From: Deltaproteobacteria bacterium
GTDB lineage: Bacteria; Desulfobacterota; Binatia; Binatales; Binataceae
Assembly (NCBI GenBank): GCA_021799555.1
Contig: JAJZAG010000109.1
Coordinates: forward strand, 1 to 10,759
Direction of reading: 5' to 3'
Length of the DNA stretch: 10,759 nucleotides
Shown in pieces: positions 1-7,177 of the stretch. The notes under the pieces were generated by a model. The model was not told the origin of the DNA, did not search any database, and was given only the letters and a program-made list of their open reading frames with translations. The position numbers and the translations under genes are program-made. Position 1 is the stretch's first letter, and every line of letters begins with the position of its first letter.

Positions 1-144
1 GAGGCTCAAAATGTGCGCATCAAACCCGCCCGCGGCACGAAATTCCCAAGCGCCCGCGCGATGAATCCGCCGGCGCCACGCCCGAAATTTCTCGATACGA
101 ACCCATCGCACGCCGGATGCTCCGATGCCGGCCAATGCGCCGTG

Positions 145-1131
145 TCAGACTTGTCGGCCGCGTTGGCTGCGAGGAGGATGCGTTGCGGCGAAGGCTGCGC
201 CGACGACTCCGCCGATCGGGCCGAGCGCGGCGCGCACGATGCGTGCCTGGCGCGCGATCGCGACGAACGCGCGCGCGCGCACCTCGGCATTCATCGCGGC
301 GCGCATGTAGGGCAGCGCTCCCGCCACTCCGCCGCCGATCACGACCAGTTCGGGATTGAAGACATTGAGCAGCGAGGCGATCGCGATTCCGAGATAGCGC
401 CCCGCGGTCGCAAACGTCTCGAGCGCGAGCCGGTCGTGCGCGCGCGCTTGCCGGGTCATCGCGCGAACACTGAAGTTGCCTTCGGCATCGAGGTACGCGG
501 CGGGAATCCGGCGTTGCGCGCCGAGCCGCCGCACGAGGAGCGCACGCATCCCCGAAGACGACGCGTACGCCTCGACGCATCCGCGCGACCCGCAGTCGCA
601 CGGCATCCCGTCCGGCTCGACGGTGATATGACCGAGCTCCGCCGCCATCCCGCTGCGTCCGTGAACGATCCTGCCACCGACGATCAAGCCGCCGCCGACA
701 CCGGTGCCGAGCGTGAGCAGGACGACGTCGCGATGTCCTTGCGCGGCGCCGCGCCAGAACTCGCCGAGCGCCCACGCGGTCGCGTCGTTCTCGACGACGA
801 CAGCGCGCCCGAGATGAGCCTCGAGGCGCGCACGCAGCGGAAAGCCGCGCCACGCCTTGACGTGCGGCGCCGCCATCACGACGCCACGAAGGACATCGAG
901 CGGACCCGGCACGGCGACTCCGATTGCGCGCGGCGCGCCGAGGCCGCGTCCGTGAGCGGTGTCCTCGAGCGCGCGAATCTGCGCGGCGATATTCGCGGCG
1001 ACTTCGGGCGCGCTCGCCCCGGCGCGCGACGGCGCGCGCCGCAAGAGCATCACCTCACCCGCGGTCGAAACCGCTGCACAGCGGATGTTGGTGCCGCCCA
1101 TGTCAAGTCCGATTACGTAACGTGATGGCAT
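145..1131 (-). CDS. ROK-family sugar kinase (glucokinase-like)
   Basis: A 328-residue protein, full length for the ROK family, which phosphorylates hexoses or N-acetylated hexoses with ATP in the cytoplasm. The N-terminal phosphate-binding motif is DMGGTN (10-15). VENDATAWALGE (113-124) carries the predicted catalytic base Asp116, and LGTGVGGGLI (141-150) is the second nucleotide-binding loop. ELGH (166-169) and CDCGSRGCVE (178-187) give the ROK zinc signature, with His168, Cys178, Cys180 and Cys185 as likely ligands. NPELVVIGGGV (259-269) is the C-terminal adenosine motif. There is no N-terminal helix-turn-helix, so it is a kinase and not a ROK repressor. The ATG follows a purine-rich GGAAGAG stretch. 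It lies 23 nt after tlyA and is probably the last gene of the xseA-xseB-tlyA operon. The sugar substrate cannot be decided by eye; glucose is the default for this motif set. Confidence 0.93.
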   Translation of the reverse strand: MPSRYVIGLDMGGTNIRCAAVSTAGEVMLLRRAPSRAGASAPEVAANIAAQIRALEDTAHGRGLGAPRAIGVAVPGPLDVLRGVVMAAPHVKAWRGFPLRARLEAHLGRAVVVENDATAWALGEFWRGAAQGHRDVVLLTLGTGVGGGLIVGGRIVHGRSGMAAELGHITVEPDGMPCDCGSRGCVEAYASSSGMRALLVRRLGAQRRIPAAYLDAEGNFSVRAMTRQARAHDRLALETFATAGRYLGIAIASLLNVFNPELVVIGGGVAGALPYMRAAMNAEVRARAFVAIARQARIVRAALGPIGGVVGAAFAATHPPRSQRGRQV

Positions 1132-1154
1132 ACTCTTCCAATTGCCGCGCGGCG

Positions 1155-1886
1155 CTAGCGATGCATCGCCGCCAGGTACTCGCGGTTGCCCTTGGCGCCC
1201 GCGATCGGCGATTCGAGCGGTTCTTCGACGCCGAGTCCAAGCGCGCGCGCGAACGCGATGATCTCTTCGACTGCGGCCGTGCGCAGCGCGGCGTCGCGCA
1301 CGATTCCGCCCTTGCCGACCTTTCCCTTGCCGACCTCGAACTGCGGCTTTATAAGCGCGATAACATCGGCTTTCGGCGCGGCAAGTGCAAGTGCCGCCGG
1401 AAGTACGAGCTTCAGCGAGATGAAGCTTGTGTCGATCGTGACGAGGTCGGGCGCGTAAGGCAGATCGTCGGGAGTCGCGCGGCGGATATTGGTCCGGTCG
1501 AGAACGGTGACGCGCGAATCCACGCGCAGGCGCTCGACGAGCTGGCCGTAACCGACGTCGAGAGCGATCACGTGCGCGGCGCCGCGCTTGAGCATCACGT
1601 CCGTGAAACCGCCGGTCGATGCGCCGACATCGAGTGCGCGGCGGCCTTCGACGCGGACCCCGAAGTGATCGAGCGCCGCGATGAGCTTTTGCGCTCCGCG
1701 GCTTGCGTACTCGGGTGCGCCGGCAAGCACGACGATCTCGAAGTCCACGCCGACGCGCAGATCGGGCTTCGCGGCGGGTTGCGAATTAACCCGCACGCGG
1801 CCAGCCATGATGAGACGTTGCGCGGCTTCGCGGCTCGAGGCGAGTCCGCGCCGCACCATCTCGAGGTCGAGTCGGCTGCGCGTCAC
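1155..1886 (-). CDS. tlyA: TlyA-family 23S/16S rRNA (cytidine-2'-O)-methyltransferase
   Basis: A 243-residue protein with the TlyA architecture: an N-terminal S4 RNA-binding domain (about 4-62) and a FtsJ/RrmJ-type SAM methyltransferase domain (about 63-243). TlyA enzymes 2'-O-methylate cytidines in rRNA; the old hemolysin name is historical. SRGAQKL (62-68) holds the first catalytic Lys (67). ALDVGASTGGF (84-94) is the SAM motif I. IDTSFISLK (151-159) holds Asp152, LIKPQFE (178-184) holds Lys180, and GNREYL (233-238) holds Glu236, which together complete the K-D-K-E tetrad of the family. The start is GTG. An in-frame TAA lies 12 nt upstream and AAGG sits about 8 nt before the GTG, so no longer start is possible. 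It lies between xseB (77 nt away) and the ROK kinase (23 nt away). Whether the target is 16S, 23S or both is not visible. Confidence 0.94.
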   Translation of the reverse strand: MTRSRLDLEMVRRGLASSREAAQRLIMAGRVRVNSQPAAKPDLRVGVDFEIVVLAGAPEYASRGAQKLIAALDHFGVRVEGRRALDVGASTGGFTDVMLKRGAAHVIALDVGYGQLVERLRVDSRVTVLDRTNIRRATPDDLPYAPDLVTIDTSFISLKLVLPAALALAAPKADVIALIKPQFEVGKGKVGKGGIVRDAALRTAAVEEIIAFARALGLGVEEPLESPIAGAKGNREYLAAMHR

Positions 1887-1963
1887 GATCGCGCCTTATC
1901 GGCGCGGCGCGCGCGGCGTAATCGCGACGATGATGCTCGAATGCTCAAGCAAATCGCGGCGGG

Positions 1964-2245
1964 TCAGAACGGGATGTCGTCGTCATCGGCGGTGCGGCGC
2001 GGTTTGGCTGGCGTTTCGGCGTCCTCCATCGGTCCGGTGTGGAGCTTGCCGTCGGCGTCGCGGGTCAGCAGCTCGACTTTGCGTTCGACTTCGTCGAGCT
2101 TTTGGTTGAGCGACTTGACCAGAGCCACACCGCGCTCGAAGGCGCCGATCGACTCGTCGAGCGACAGTTCGCCGGAATCGATCTGGTTAACGATCGTTTC
2201 GAGGTCCTTGAGTTCGTCTTCGAACTTTTTCGCCTTTGCAGCCAT
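1964..2245 (-). CDS. xseB: Exodeoxyribonuclease VII small subunit
   Basis: A 93-residue acidic helical protein matching XseB, the small subunit that coats the XseA coiled coil in exonuclease VII, which degrades single-stranded DNA. The family signature is clear: FEDELKDLETIV (8-19) followed by a short turn, GELSLDESIGAFERGVAL (25-42) and a second helix through DEVERKVELL. The tail ends in an acidic DDDDIPF patch. I chose ATG at 2245: GGAGAG lies about 7 nt upstream, inside the 19-nt gap after xseA, and the residues encoded further upstream are Arg/Pro/Ser-rich with no family similarity. Tight spacing with xseA implies co-expression and translation at matched levels. Confidence 0.93.
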   Translation of the reverse strand: MAAKAKKFEDELKDLETIVNQIDSGELSLDESIGAFERGVALVKSLNQKLDEVERKVELLTRDADGKLHTGPMEDAETPAKPRRTADDDDIPF

Positions 2246-2264
2246 CGAGGTGACTCTCCGCGAT

Positions 2265-3575
2265 CTAATTTCTGTGCGCGGTGACCCGCGCGAGGAGCCT
2301 GCCTTTCCTGAGCCTGATATCGAGGTCGGCGCCGGTCTCGACCGAGGCGGCGTCAACGATAACTTTGGCGGTACGCGGGTCAGTGACCACCGCGTAGCCG
2401 CGTTCGAGCACGCGAAGCGGCGACATCGAATCCATCCGCGCGGCGAGTTCCGCCACGCGAAAGCGTCCGGCCGCGAGCGCTTTGGCGGTGGCGGCGGCGA
2501 GGCGTTCCTGGAGGGCAGTGACGGCGAGCTGGTTCTCGCGCGCCCGCGCGCGCATCGCGCGCGCCATCGACACGACCGTTCGCGCGAGCGTCTCGCGAGC
2601 GTCGCGCAGCAAAGAGCCGGGATGCTTCAGGCGCGCCGCGAAATCGTCGAGCGCTTCGCGCCGCGCATCGAGCACCCGCGCGATCGCGACGTTCAGCGAC
2701 TCGCACGCGGCGCCGACGCGCTCGGCGAGTTCAGCTTTAGCGGGCACGACGATTTGCGCGGCCGCGGTCGGCGTGGGCGCCCGAAGGTCGGCGACGAAAT
2801 CCGCGATCGTATAGTCGATTTCGTGACCGACGGCCGAGACGACCGGAATCGCCGAATGGAAGATCGCGCGCGCGACAACCTCCTCGTTGAACGCCCACAG
2901 GTCTTCGAGCGAACCACCGCCGCGTCCTACAATCATTACCTCGGCGCGGCCGTCGCGATTCAAATCTTCGATCGCTGCCGCTATATCACTCGCGGCCGAG
3001 TCGCCCTGGACGAGCGCGGCGCGGATTATCAAATGCCGATCCGGGAAGCGGTCGCCGATCACGCGCAGGATATCGCGCAGACCGGCCCCCGAGCGCGCGG
3101 TGACGATGCCGATCACGCGTGGCAGAAACGGAATTGCGCGCTTGCGCGCCGGATCGAACAGGCCCTCGGACTCAAGCCGCTTCTTGAGTTGCTCGAAGGC
3201 GAGCTGCAGAGCGCCCGCGCCGCGCGGTTCGATCGCGGCGGCGACAACCTGCAACTGGCCGCGCGCCTCGAAGAGGTTGGCCCGACCGCGCACGAGGATC
3301 GCCATCCCATCGGCGAGGCGGAATTTCAACTTCGAGAATGCGCCCTTGAACATCACAACGCTGATCGAGCTGCGATCGTCCTTGAGCGTGAAATACAGAT
3401 GACCCGAGGCCGGGACGCGCGCGTTAGAGACTTCGCCGGTCACCCAGAAGTCGTCGAGGTTGGCCTCGAGGGTGCCGCTGATGAGCCGCACGAGTTCCGT
3501 GACGCCGAGCGCCTTGCGCGGCGCGGGGCCGAGCGTCAAATCGAGTTGGTCGTCAAGCACCATCGGGCAAAGCAC
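2265..3575 (-). CDS. xseA: Exodeoxyribonuclease VII large subunit
   Basis: A 436-residue XseA, typical length. It is the catalytic subunit of exonuclease VII, cleaving single-stranded DNA from both ends into short oligonucleotides, with roles in repair and mismatch correction. The N-terminal OB-fold (about 24-115) contains VTGEVSN, SGHLYFTLKD and VVMFKG. The catalytic core shows IGIVTARSGAGLRDIL (155-170), VGRGGGSLEDLWAFNEE (216-232) and GHEIDYTIADFVADLRAPTP (250-269), all family hallmarks. A long helical arm (about 275-385) follows, and LERGYAVV near the C-terminus is also conserved. The listed start is a GTG; an in-frame TAG lies 24 nt upstream. ATG at 3563 (residue 5) is an equally good alternative, since neither has a clear Shine-Dalgarno. 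It is the first gene of the leftward cluster with xseB 19 nt downstream. Confidence 0.96.
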   Translation of the reverse strand: MLCPMVLDDQLDLTLGPAPRKALGVTELVRLISGTLEANLDDFWVTGEVSNARVPASGHLYFTLKDDRSSISVVMFKGAFSKLKFRLADGMAILVRGRANLFEARGQLQVVAAAIEPRGAGALQLAFEQLKKRLESEGLFDPARKRAIPFLPRVIGIVTARSGAGLRDILRVIGDRFPDRHLIIRAALVQGDSAASDIAAAIEDLNRDGRAEVMIVGRGGGSLEDLWAFNEEVVARAIFHSAIPVVSAVGHEIDYTIADFVADLRAPTPTAAAQIVVPAKAELAERVGAACESLNVAIARVLDARREALDDFAARLKHPGSLLRDARETLARTVVSMARAMRARARENQLAVTALQERLAAATAKALAAGRFRVAELAARMDSMSPLRVLERGYAVVTDPRTAKVIVDAASVETGADLDIRLRKGRLLARVTAHRN

Positions 3576-3851
3576 ACGGACTCGCGATGCGCCCCTAATC
3601 TACCAGATGAAACATCCGCGCTCCTACAAGGCGTCGCTCGCGGTGGCGAAATCACAGGCTAGAGCCCGCGCCTGCCGGAGATCCCCGCGATTATCGCGGA
3701 GGGTTACCGATCCCATGCGGGACTGGCTTGCATCAAGACGTTTTACCTCGCGCCCGAAGCGTGCACGATTCGCCGCGGAATCGACGAAGGTCGCGCAGTG
3801 ATACGATCCCAGAATATTTCCGCCGCGGGATCCCCGCTTGCCGCGACGCGC
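3576..3851. promoter_or_regulatory. Intergenic region upstream of xseA
   Basis: A 276-nt gap between the end of the leftward crotonase and the start of xseA, both on the minus strand. It must hold the xseA promoter if the cluster has its own, but I see no convincing -35/-10 pair. It contains a small perfect hairpin (CCGCGA TTA TCGCGG, 3685-3699) without a T-tract, and a 6-codon minus-strand reading at 3595-3615 preceded by AGGAG. No gene longer than that is supported. Confidence 0.3.
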
Positions 3852-4643
3852 TCAGCGGTTCTGGAAGCGGCCGGGACGGCGCTCGGATACCGCTTTGACG
3901 CCTTCGCGATGGTCCTCGGTGCGCATCAGCCGGCTCTGCTCGCGGAACTCGATATCGGTCTGCAGCTTGACGGCGTCGGCAACGCCAGCGCGGATTGTCG
4001 CGCGCGTCGATACCACCGCCAGCGGCGCGTTCTCGGCGATTTCGGCGGCAAGCGCACGGGCGCTGGCGCGCAACTTCTCCGGCGCAACGAGCAAATCGGC
4101 CAACCCCCACGCAAGCGCCTCTTCGCCGGTGACTCTGCGGCCCGTATAGAACATCAGACTCGCCTTCTGCACCCCGATGATCCGCGGCAGCGTGTAGGTC
4201 AGGCCGAAGCCGGGATGGATCCCGAGCTTGACGAAGTTTGCGGCGAAGCGCGCGTCGGCCGTGACTACGCGGAAGTCGGCGGCAACGGCGAGGCCGAAAC
4301 CGCCGCCGATCGCGGCGCCCTGAATTGCGGCGACGACCGGCTTTTTGCATCGAAACAGCCGCACCGCTTCTGAGTAGAGCGGATTTTCCGTGGCTGGCGC
4401 CGCTCCCTGTGCGGGGGCTTGGCGCTTGCTGAAATCCGCGCCGGCGCAGAAGGATTTGCCTTCGGCCGCGAGCACGATCGCGCGGCATCGCACATCCTCG
4501 TCAAGGGCGCCGAATGCGTCGGCGAGATCCTTGATCAACTGATGGTCGAAAAAGTTGTGCGGCGGGCGATGAATCTCGGCCAACGCCACATGATCAGTTT
4601 CATCGACGGCGATCGATAGGTCGCCGTACCGCGATTCGGTCAT
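3852..4643 (-). CDS. Crotonase-superfamily protein (enoyl-CoA hydratase/isomerase-like)
   Basis: A 263-residue protein of the crotonase fold, which stabilises acyl-CoA enolate anions through an oxyanion hole. SFCAGADF (65-72) and IQGAAIGGGFGLAVAADF (107-124) supply the two peptide NH positions of that hole and the CoA-binding surface. The residues that align with the two catalytic glutamates of rat mitochondrial hydratase (Glu144 in GGGCE, Glu164 in GQPE) are Gly and Phe here (GGGFG; FAANF), so classical water addition is doubtful; isomerase, hydrolase, decarboxylase or another crotonase reaction is possible. I chose ATG at 4643 because GAGGAA sits about 7 nt upstream; an ATG-like reading 11 codons further up lacks this. 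It is divergent from a second crotonase gene. Substrate unknown; fold assignment firm, reaction not. Confidence 0.88.
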   Translation of the reverse strand: MTESRYGDLSIAVDETDHVALAEIHRPPHNFFDHQLIKDLADAFGALDEDVRCRAIVLAAEGKSFCAGADFSKRQAPAQGAAPATENPLYSEAVRLFRCKKPVVAAIQGAAIGGGFGLAVAADFRVVTADARFAANFVKLGIHPGFGLTYTLPRIIGVQKASLMFYTGRRVTGEEALAWGLADLLVAPEKLRASARALAAEIAENAPLAVVSTRATIRAGVADAVKLQTDIEFREQSRLMRTEDHREGVKAVSERRPGRFQNR

Positions 4644-4768
4644 CGTAGTGTTCCTCGATCCGCATCTATAGCGCACACCAGCGGCACGCGGCGACCCTCG
4701 ACGCCGTTTCCGCTGCTCATGTAAAGTCGGATTTTCGCCCGGATGAGATCATGGAGGAGATTATCGCC
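4644..4768. promoter_or_regulatory. Shared divergent promoter interval of the two crotonase genes
   Basis: The two crotonase genes start back to back from this 125-nt stretch, so it should carry promoters in both directions. Rightward, TCGACG (4698-4703) and TAAAGT (4722-4727), 18 nt apart, are a weak sigma70-like match. Leftward, the minus strand reads TATAGA at 4670-4665 without a recognisable -35. No clear operator palindrome is visible. The interval is inferred mainly from gene layout. Confidence 0.35.
4753..4759 (+). promoter_or_regulatory. Shine-Dalgarno that decides the start of the rightward crotonase
   Basis: GGAGGAG lies 9 nt before ATG 4769. It overlaps the second codon of an in-frame upstream ATG (4751), which itself has no such site. 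This favours 4769 as the true start. Confidence 0.75.
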
Positions 4769-5521
4769 ATGGCAGGACTGGTGCTCCGTGAAGACAAAGA
4801 CGGTCTCGCGACGCTGACACTCAATCGCCCGGAGAAGCTTAATGCGTTGAACGTGCCGATGTTCGTCGAGTTGCGCGAGCATGTTGATTCGATTGCGCGC
4901 GAGACCGGCCGGATCGGGCTGGTTGTCGTGCGCGGCGCGGGCAAGTGCTTTTCGGCGGGTCACGATCTGGCGGATATCGCCGCGGGCGAGCGGCCGCCGC
5001 GTCCGAATTTCCAGGCCGAGACGATCGAGCGGCTGGCGAATCTGCCGCAGCCGGTAATCTCGGCGGTCGTGGGGCATTGCTACACCGGCGCGCTCGAACT
5101 CGCGCTGGCCGGCGATCTGATTTTCGCCGCCGAGTCGGCAAAATTCGCCGATACGCATGCGCGATGGGCGCTCGTGCCGGCTTGGGGGATGAGCCAGCGG
5201 CTGCCGCGCCGCGTCGGGAGGGCGAAGGCGCGCGAGATGATGTTCACCTGCAAGACGTACACAGGCGCCGAAGCGCTCGCGATGGGCCTTGCGAATTTCT
5301 GCGTGCCGGACGATTCGTACGAGCGCGAGCTTGGCGCGATTGCAAAAATGATCCTCGCCAATTCGTGGCACAGCCATCGAGCCAACAAGCGCCTGTTAAT
5401 CGAAACCGACGCGCTCCCGCTCGAAGCAGGCCTCGCGCACGAGGTCTATCGGAGCGCGGGAGTAGGCCCGGACATGCGCGAGCGAATCGCGGCTTTCACG
5501 TCGAAGGCGCGCAAACCCTGA
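4769..5521 (+). CDS. Enoyl-CoA hydratase/isomerase family protein
   Basis: A 250-residue crotonase-fold protein from the start chosen here. LTLNRPEKLNAL (17-28) is the family N-terminal signature, CFSAGHDL (60-67) the first oxyanion-hole segment, and GHCYTGALELALAGD (102-116) the second. Glu110 aligns with the first catalytic glutamate of rat hydratase (Glu144). The position of the second (Glu164) falls in FADTHARW (126-133) and reads as His130, a pattern I associate with a crotonase subgroup carrying FADTHAR instead of GQPEI. The C-terminal helical region (HSHRANKRLL, 201-210) resembles the trimerisation part. It probably acts on an enoyl- or acyl-CoA intermediate in fatty-acid or aromatic-compound breakdown; substrate and exact reaction cannot be read. 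It is divergent from the other crotonase and converges with the lipoprotein pair. Confidence 0.9.
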   Translation: MAGLVLREDKDGLATLTLNRPEKLNALNVPMFVELREHVDSIARETGRIGLVVVRGAGKCFSAGHDLADIAAGERPPRPNFQAETIERLANLPQPVISAVVGHCYTGALELALAGDLIFAAESAKFADTHARWALVPAWGMSQRLPRRVGRAKAREMMFTCKTYTGAEALAMGLANFCVPDDSYERELGAIAKMILANSWHSHRANKRLLIETDALPLEAGLAHEVYRSAGVGPDMRERIAAFTSKARKP

Positions 5522-5683
5522 TTGCGGCCCGATGATTCTGTTGCCGGCCCCGATTCTTCGTAGCGTCCACGCGAGGCCCGTAACGCATCAAAGCGCGCGA
5601 ACACCGCCTTGGGGAGCGCCAGGCGGAGCCGCAAGCGTGGAAACACTTACTATTCGATCGGCCATCAATGTCAGACGCGTTAG

Positions 5684-6298
5684 CTACCGCTTGCTGAGCG
5701 CGTTAATAAATGCGCTGTCATTGAAGACCTTGGCAACCCCGCGCTGGATTGCGGCATCGAGCATTCGCTGCGCGTTTTTTTCACCCGCGACGAAGATCCA
5801 CTCTTTGCTCTCGCCGATCACGTAACGCCTATACGCAATCGAGCCGTCGGCTCGCTTGACCGATACCTCCATTCCGATCGTCGCGGTCGATTCCCAGTGA
5901 AAGATGCCGATCGTAAACTGGTTGTGGAGGTACCCGAGGCGAACGAACACAGTGTTGCCGTTCCCGCCTTCGGGAAAACCAAATTGCTTCAGGTCGTCCC
6001 CGAACGCGGTCTTCAATAGATCGGGGACGTTGGTATCGGACACGATATCGGCAACCTTCATTCCAAATTGGTTTATCTTCTCGCCGACAACTTGAGTCGA
6101 ACGCTCGTCGATAACGGTTACCGCAACCGGAGGTAAATTCGGTCGATCGACGGGGAACGGCGGACGAATCGGCGCATACGAGAGATTAACGTGGCCCTCC
6201 TGTAGGGCGCACCCGGCCAGAAGCAACGTCAGCACCAATGTCACCGGGAACGCGCGCTGCGCCGAGACTTGCCAGCGCAAACTCTGCGAAGTCACCAT
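5684..6298 (-). CDS. YajG-like outer-membrane-type lipoprotein
   Basis: A 204-residue protein with a lipoprotein signal peptide: positively charged start, hydrophobic core and lipobox LAGC (27-30), so Cys30 is the predicted lipidated residue. The mature part has the look of the YajG family of small lipoproteins: an early proline-rich stretch, VAVTVIDER (58-66), a central segment on levels of KVADIV and VPDLLKTAFGDDLKQFGF, then alternating beta strands (TVFVRLGYL, TATIGMEVSVK, AYRRYVIG) and a C-terminal helix. Residue 31 is Ala, not Asp, so export to the outer membrane by the Lol route is expected. GAAGGA lies just before the ATG; a GTG follows immediately and would be equally well placed. It starts 10 nt after the upstream lipoprotein gene, so the two are probably co-transcribed. 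The family has no settled molecular function. Confidence 0.8.
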   Translation of the reverse strand: MVTSQSLRWQVSAQRAFPVTLVLTLLLAGCALQEGHVNLSYAPIRPPFPVDRPNLPPVAVTVIDERSTQVVGEKINQFGMKVADIVSDTNVPDLLKTAFGDDLKQFGFPEGGNGNTVFVRLGYLHNQFTIGIFHWESTATIGMEVSVKRADGSIAYRRYVIGESKEWIFVAGEKNAQRMLDAAIQRGVAKVFNDSAFINALSKR

Positions 6299-6308
6299 AT
6301 TTCCTTCG

Positions 6309-6761
6309 TCACGGTGTCGCCGCTGGTGACGGCACGCCTATACGCTTCGAAGAGCTGGGCGCCGAACCTGGTTCGGGATCGAGATGCGCGGTTATCGTCG
6401 ATTCCTGATGCTCGAATCCGGCACCGTCTGCGGCATCGACTAGCCATGGCAACATGAGAGGTACCATATCCAACGTGCCCAGAGGGTCGACGCGCGCGTT
6501 GTCGCTCGAGTTGACGGGGGCGTAACCGGGCTTGCCGAAATGAAGCTGCAGGTCCCGGTTTCGCGGCACCTCGATGGAGAAGGGCGTAACTTTCTTTACC
6601 CCGGTGTTGAACGTGACCGTCGCTCCGGGAGGGTCGCTATTAACGGCAATGGTTTGGGTACTTCCCTCGAACAGCGTAGCGCATGAAAAGATTCCTGCCG
6701 AAGCGGCAACGAATAACGGTGCGACGAATAACCCTCGTAGCCACAATTGAGTGCCGATCAT
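6309..6761 (-). CDS. Small lipoprotein with PEGA-like beta domain
   Basis: A 150-residue protein from ATG 6761. Residues 9-26 are hydrophobic and end in IFSC, so Cys27 is the likely lipidated residue, although Phe at -2 is an unusual lipobox. The sequence around it, SCATLFEGSTQTIAVNSDPP in pattern, is typical of a widespread group of lipoproteins in which a Cys-Ala-Thr start is followed by a PEGA-type repeat: NSDPPGATVTFN (41-52), TPFSIEV (59-65) and FGKPGYAPV (75-83). PWLVDAADGAGF (105-116) resembles the group's later glycine-rich helix, and the tail is Ser/Pro-rich and probably disordered. The earlier in-frame methionine at 6845 would put 28 charged residues before the signal peptide, so I rejected it. 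No good Shine-Dalgarno is visible. Cell-envelope attachment is expected; function unknown. Confidence 0.72.
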   Translation of the reverse strand: MIGTQLWLRGLFVAPLFVAASAGIFSCATLFEGSTQTIAVNSDPPGATVTFNTGVKKVTPFSIEVPRNRDLQLHFGKPGYAPVNSSDNARVDPLGTLDMVPLMLPWLVDAADGAGFEHQESTITAHLDPEPGSAPSSSKRIGVPSPAATP

Positions 6762-7177
6762 TCCGCGTGAATCTACCAGCGCTATGTTGAATAGTACACA
6801 AGGGATTCGTGCACGCGCTGATGCCGCGCGCAATTCAACGTACAAACCGCTTTACGCCCGCTCTGCAAGATGGCTGCGGCGACGAACGATTTGGGATGGA
6901 GCGCCGAATATCGGTAATTCTTGTCAGAAACACGAGTAGAGCAGTTGATGACTCGGCGGTTCAGCCTTATTTGCCGGTGCGGTTTCCGCTACGATGGGCG
7001 CCGGTTGCGGGGCACGTGTGCGATGGCGTCCGCGCCGGGGATTTAAGTGACGGACCTCAGGACATATGCATCGAGCGGGCGGGCGGCATCGGCAACAGCC
7101 GGCCCTCGGAGGACATTCGTGATCCAACGATATCATAGCGAACCGGCTCCCAAAGCCGCCGGCGCCGGAGGCATGCG
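6762..7177. other. 416-nt intergenic region without a supported gene
   Basis: The stretch separates divergent genes (lipoprotein pair leftward, CoA-transferase rightward) and should hold both promoters. Readings of about 109 codons exist on both strands (6809-7138 plus, 6924-7253 minus) but they are Arg/Pro/Ala/Cys-rich, lack ribosome binding sites and match no family I know. TATCAT at 7131-7136 is a possible rightward -10 without a good -35; TACTAT upstream of 6761 on the minus strand is a possible leftward -10. The left part is visibly less GC-rich than the flanking metabolic genes. I see no RNA gene or strong hairpin. Confidence 0.4.

Noticed and set aside
6..290. A minus-strand reading at the left edge downstream of the ROK kinase
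   Set aside because: It overlaps the end of the kinase in another frame and is Arg/Ser/Ala-rich without motifs or ribosome binding site; positions 1-144 hold nothing I can support.
13..1125. A 370-codon plus-strand reading antisense to the ROK kinase
   Set aside because: Low-complexity Arg/Ala/Asp-rich translation, no ribosome binding site, and fully explained as the shadow of the kinase gene.
924..3662. A 912-codon stop-free plus-strand reading antisense to tlyA, xseB and xseA
   Set aside because: The opposite strand holds three unmistakable genes. The reading is Arg/Ala/Glu-rich, crosses their gaps and matches no family; long antisense readings are common in GC-rich DNA because stop codons are rare there.
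3685..3699. Perfect CCGCGA-TTA-TCGCGG hairpin before xseA
   Set aside because: Only 6 bp, no T-tract, and such palindromes are frequent in CG-rich DNA; neither a terminator nor an operator can be claimed.
3663..4373. Protein-like plus-strand reading beginning in the gap before the leftward crotonase (LPEIPAIIAEGYRSHAG)
   Set aside because: It has no ATG, runs antisense into the crotonase, and resembles no family I recognise; chance reading or at most an unrecognisable remnant.
5604..5626. Hairpin CCGCCT/AGGCGG between the converging crotonase and lipoprotein genes
   Set aside because: An 11-nt loop and no T-tract on either side, so it does not qualify as an intrinsic terminator.
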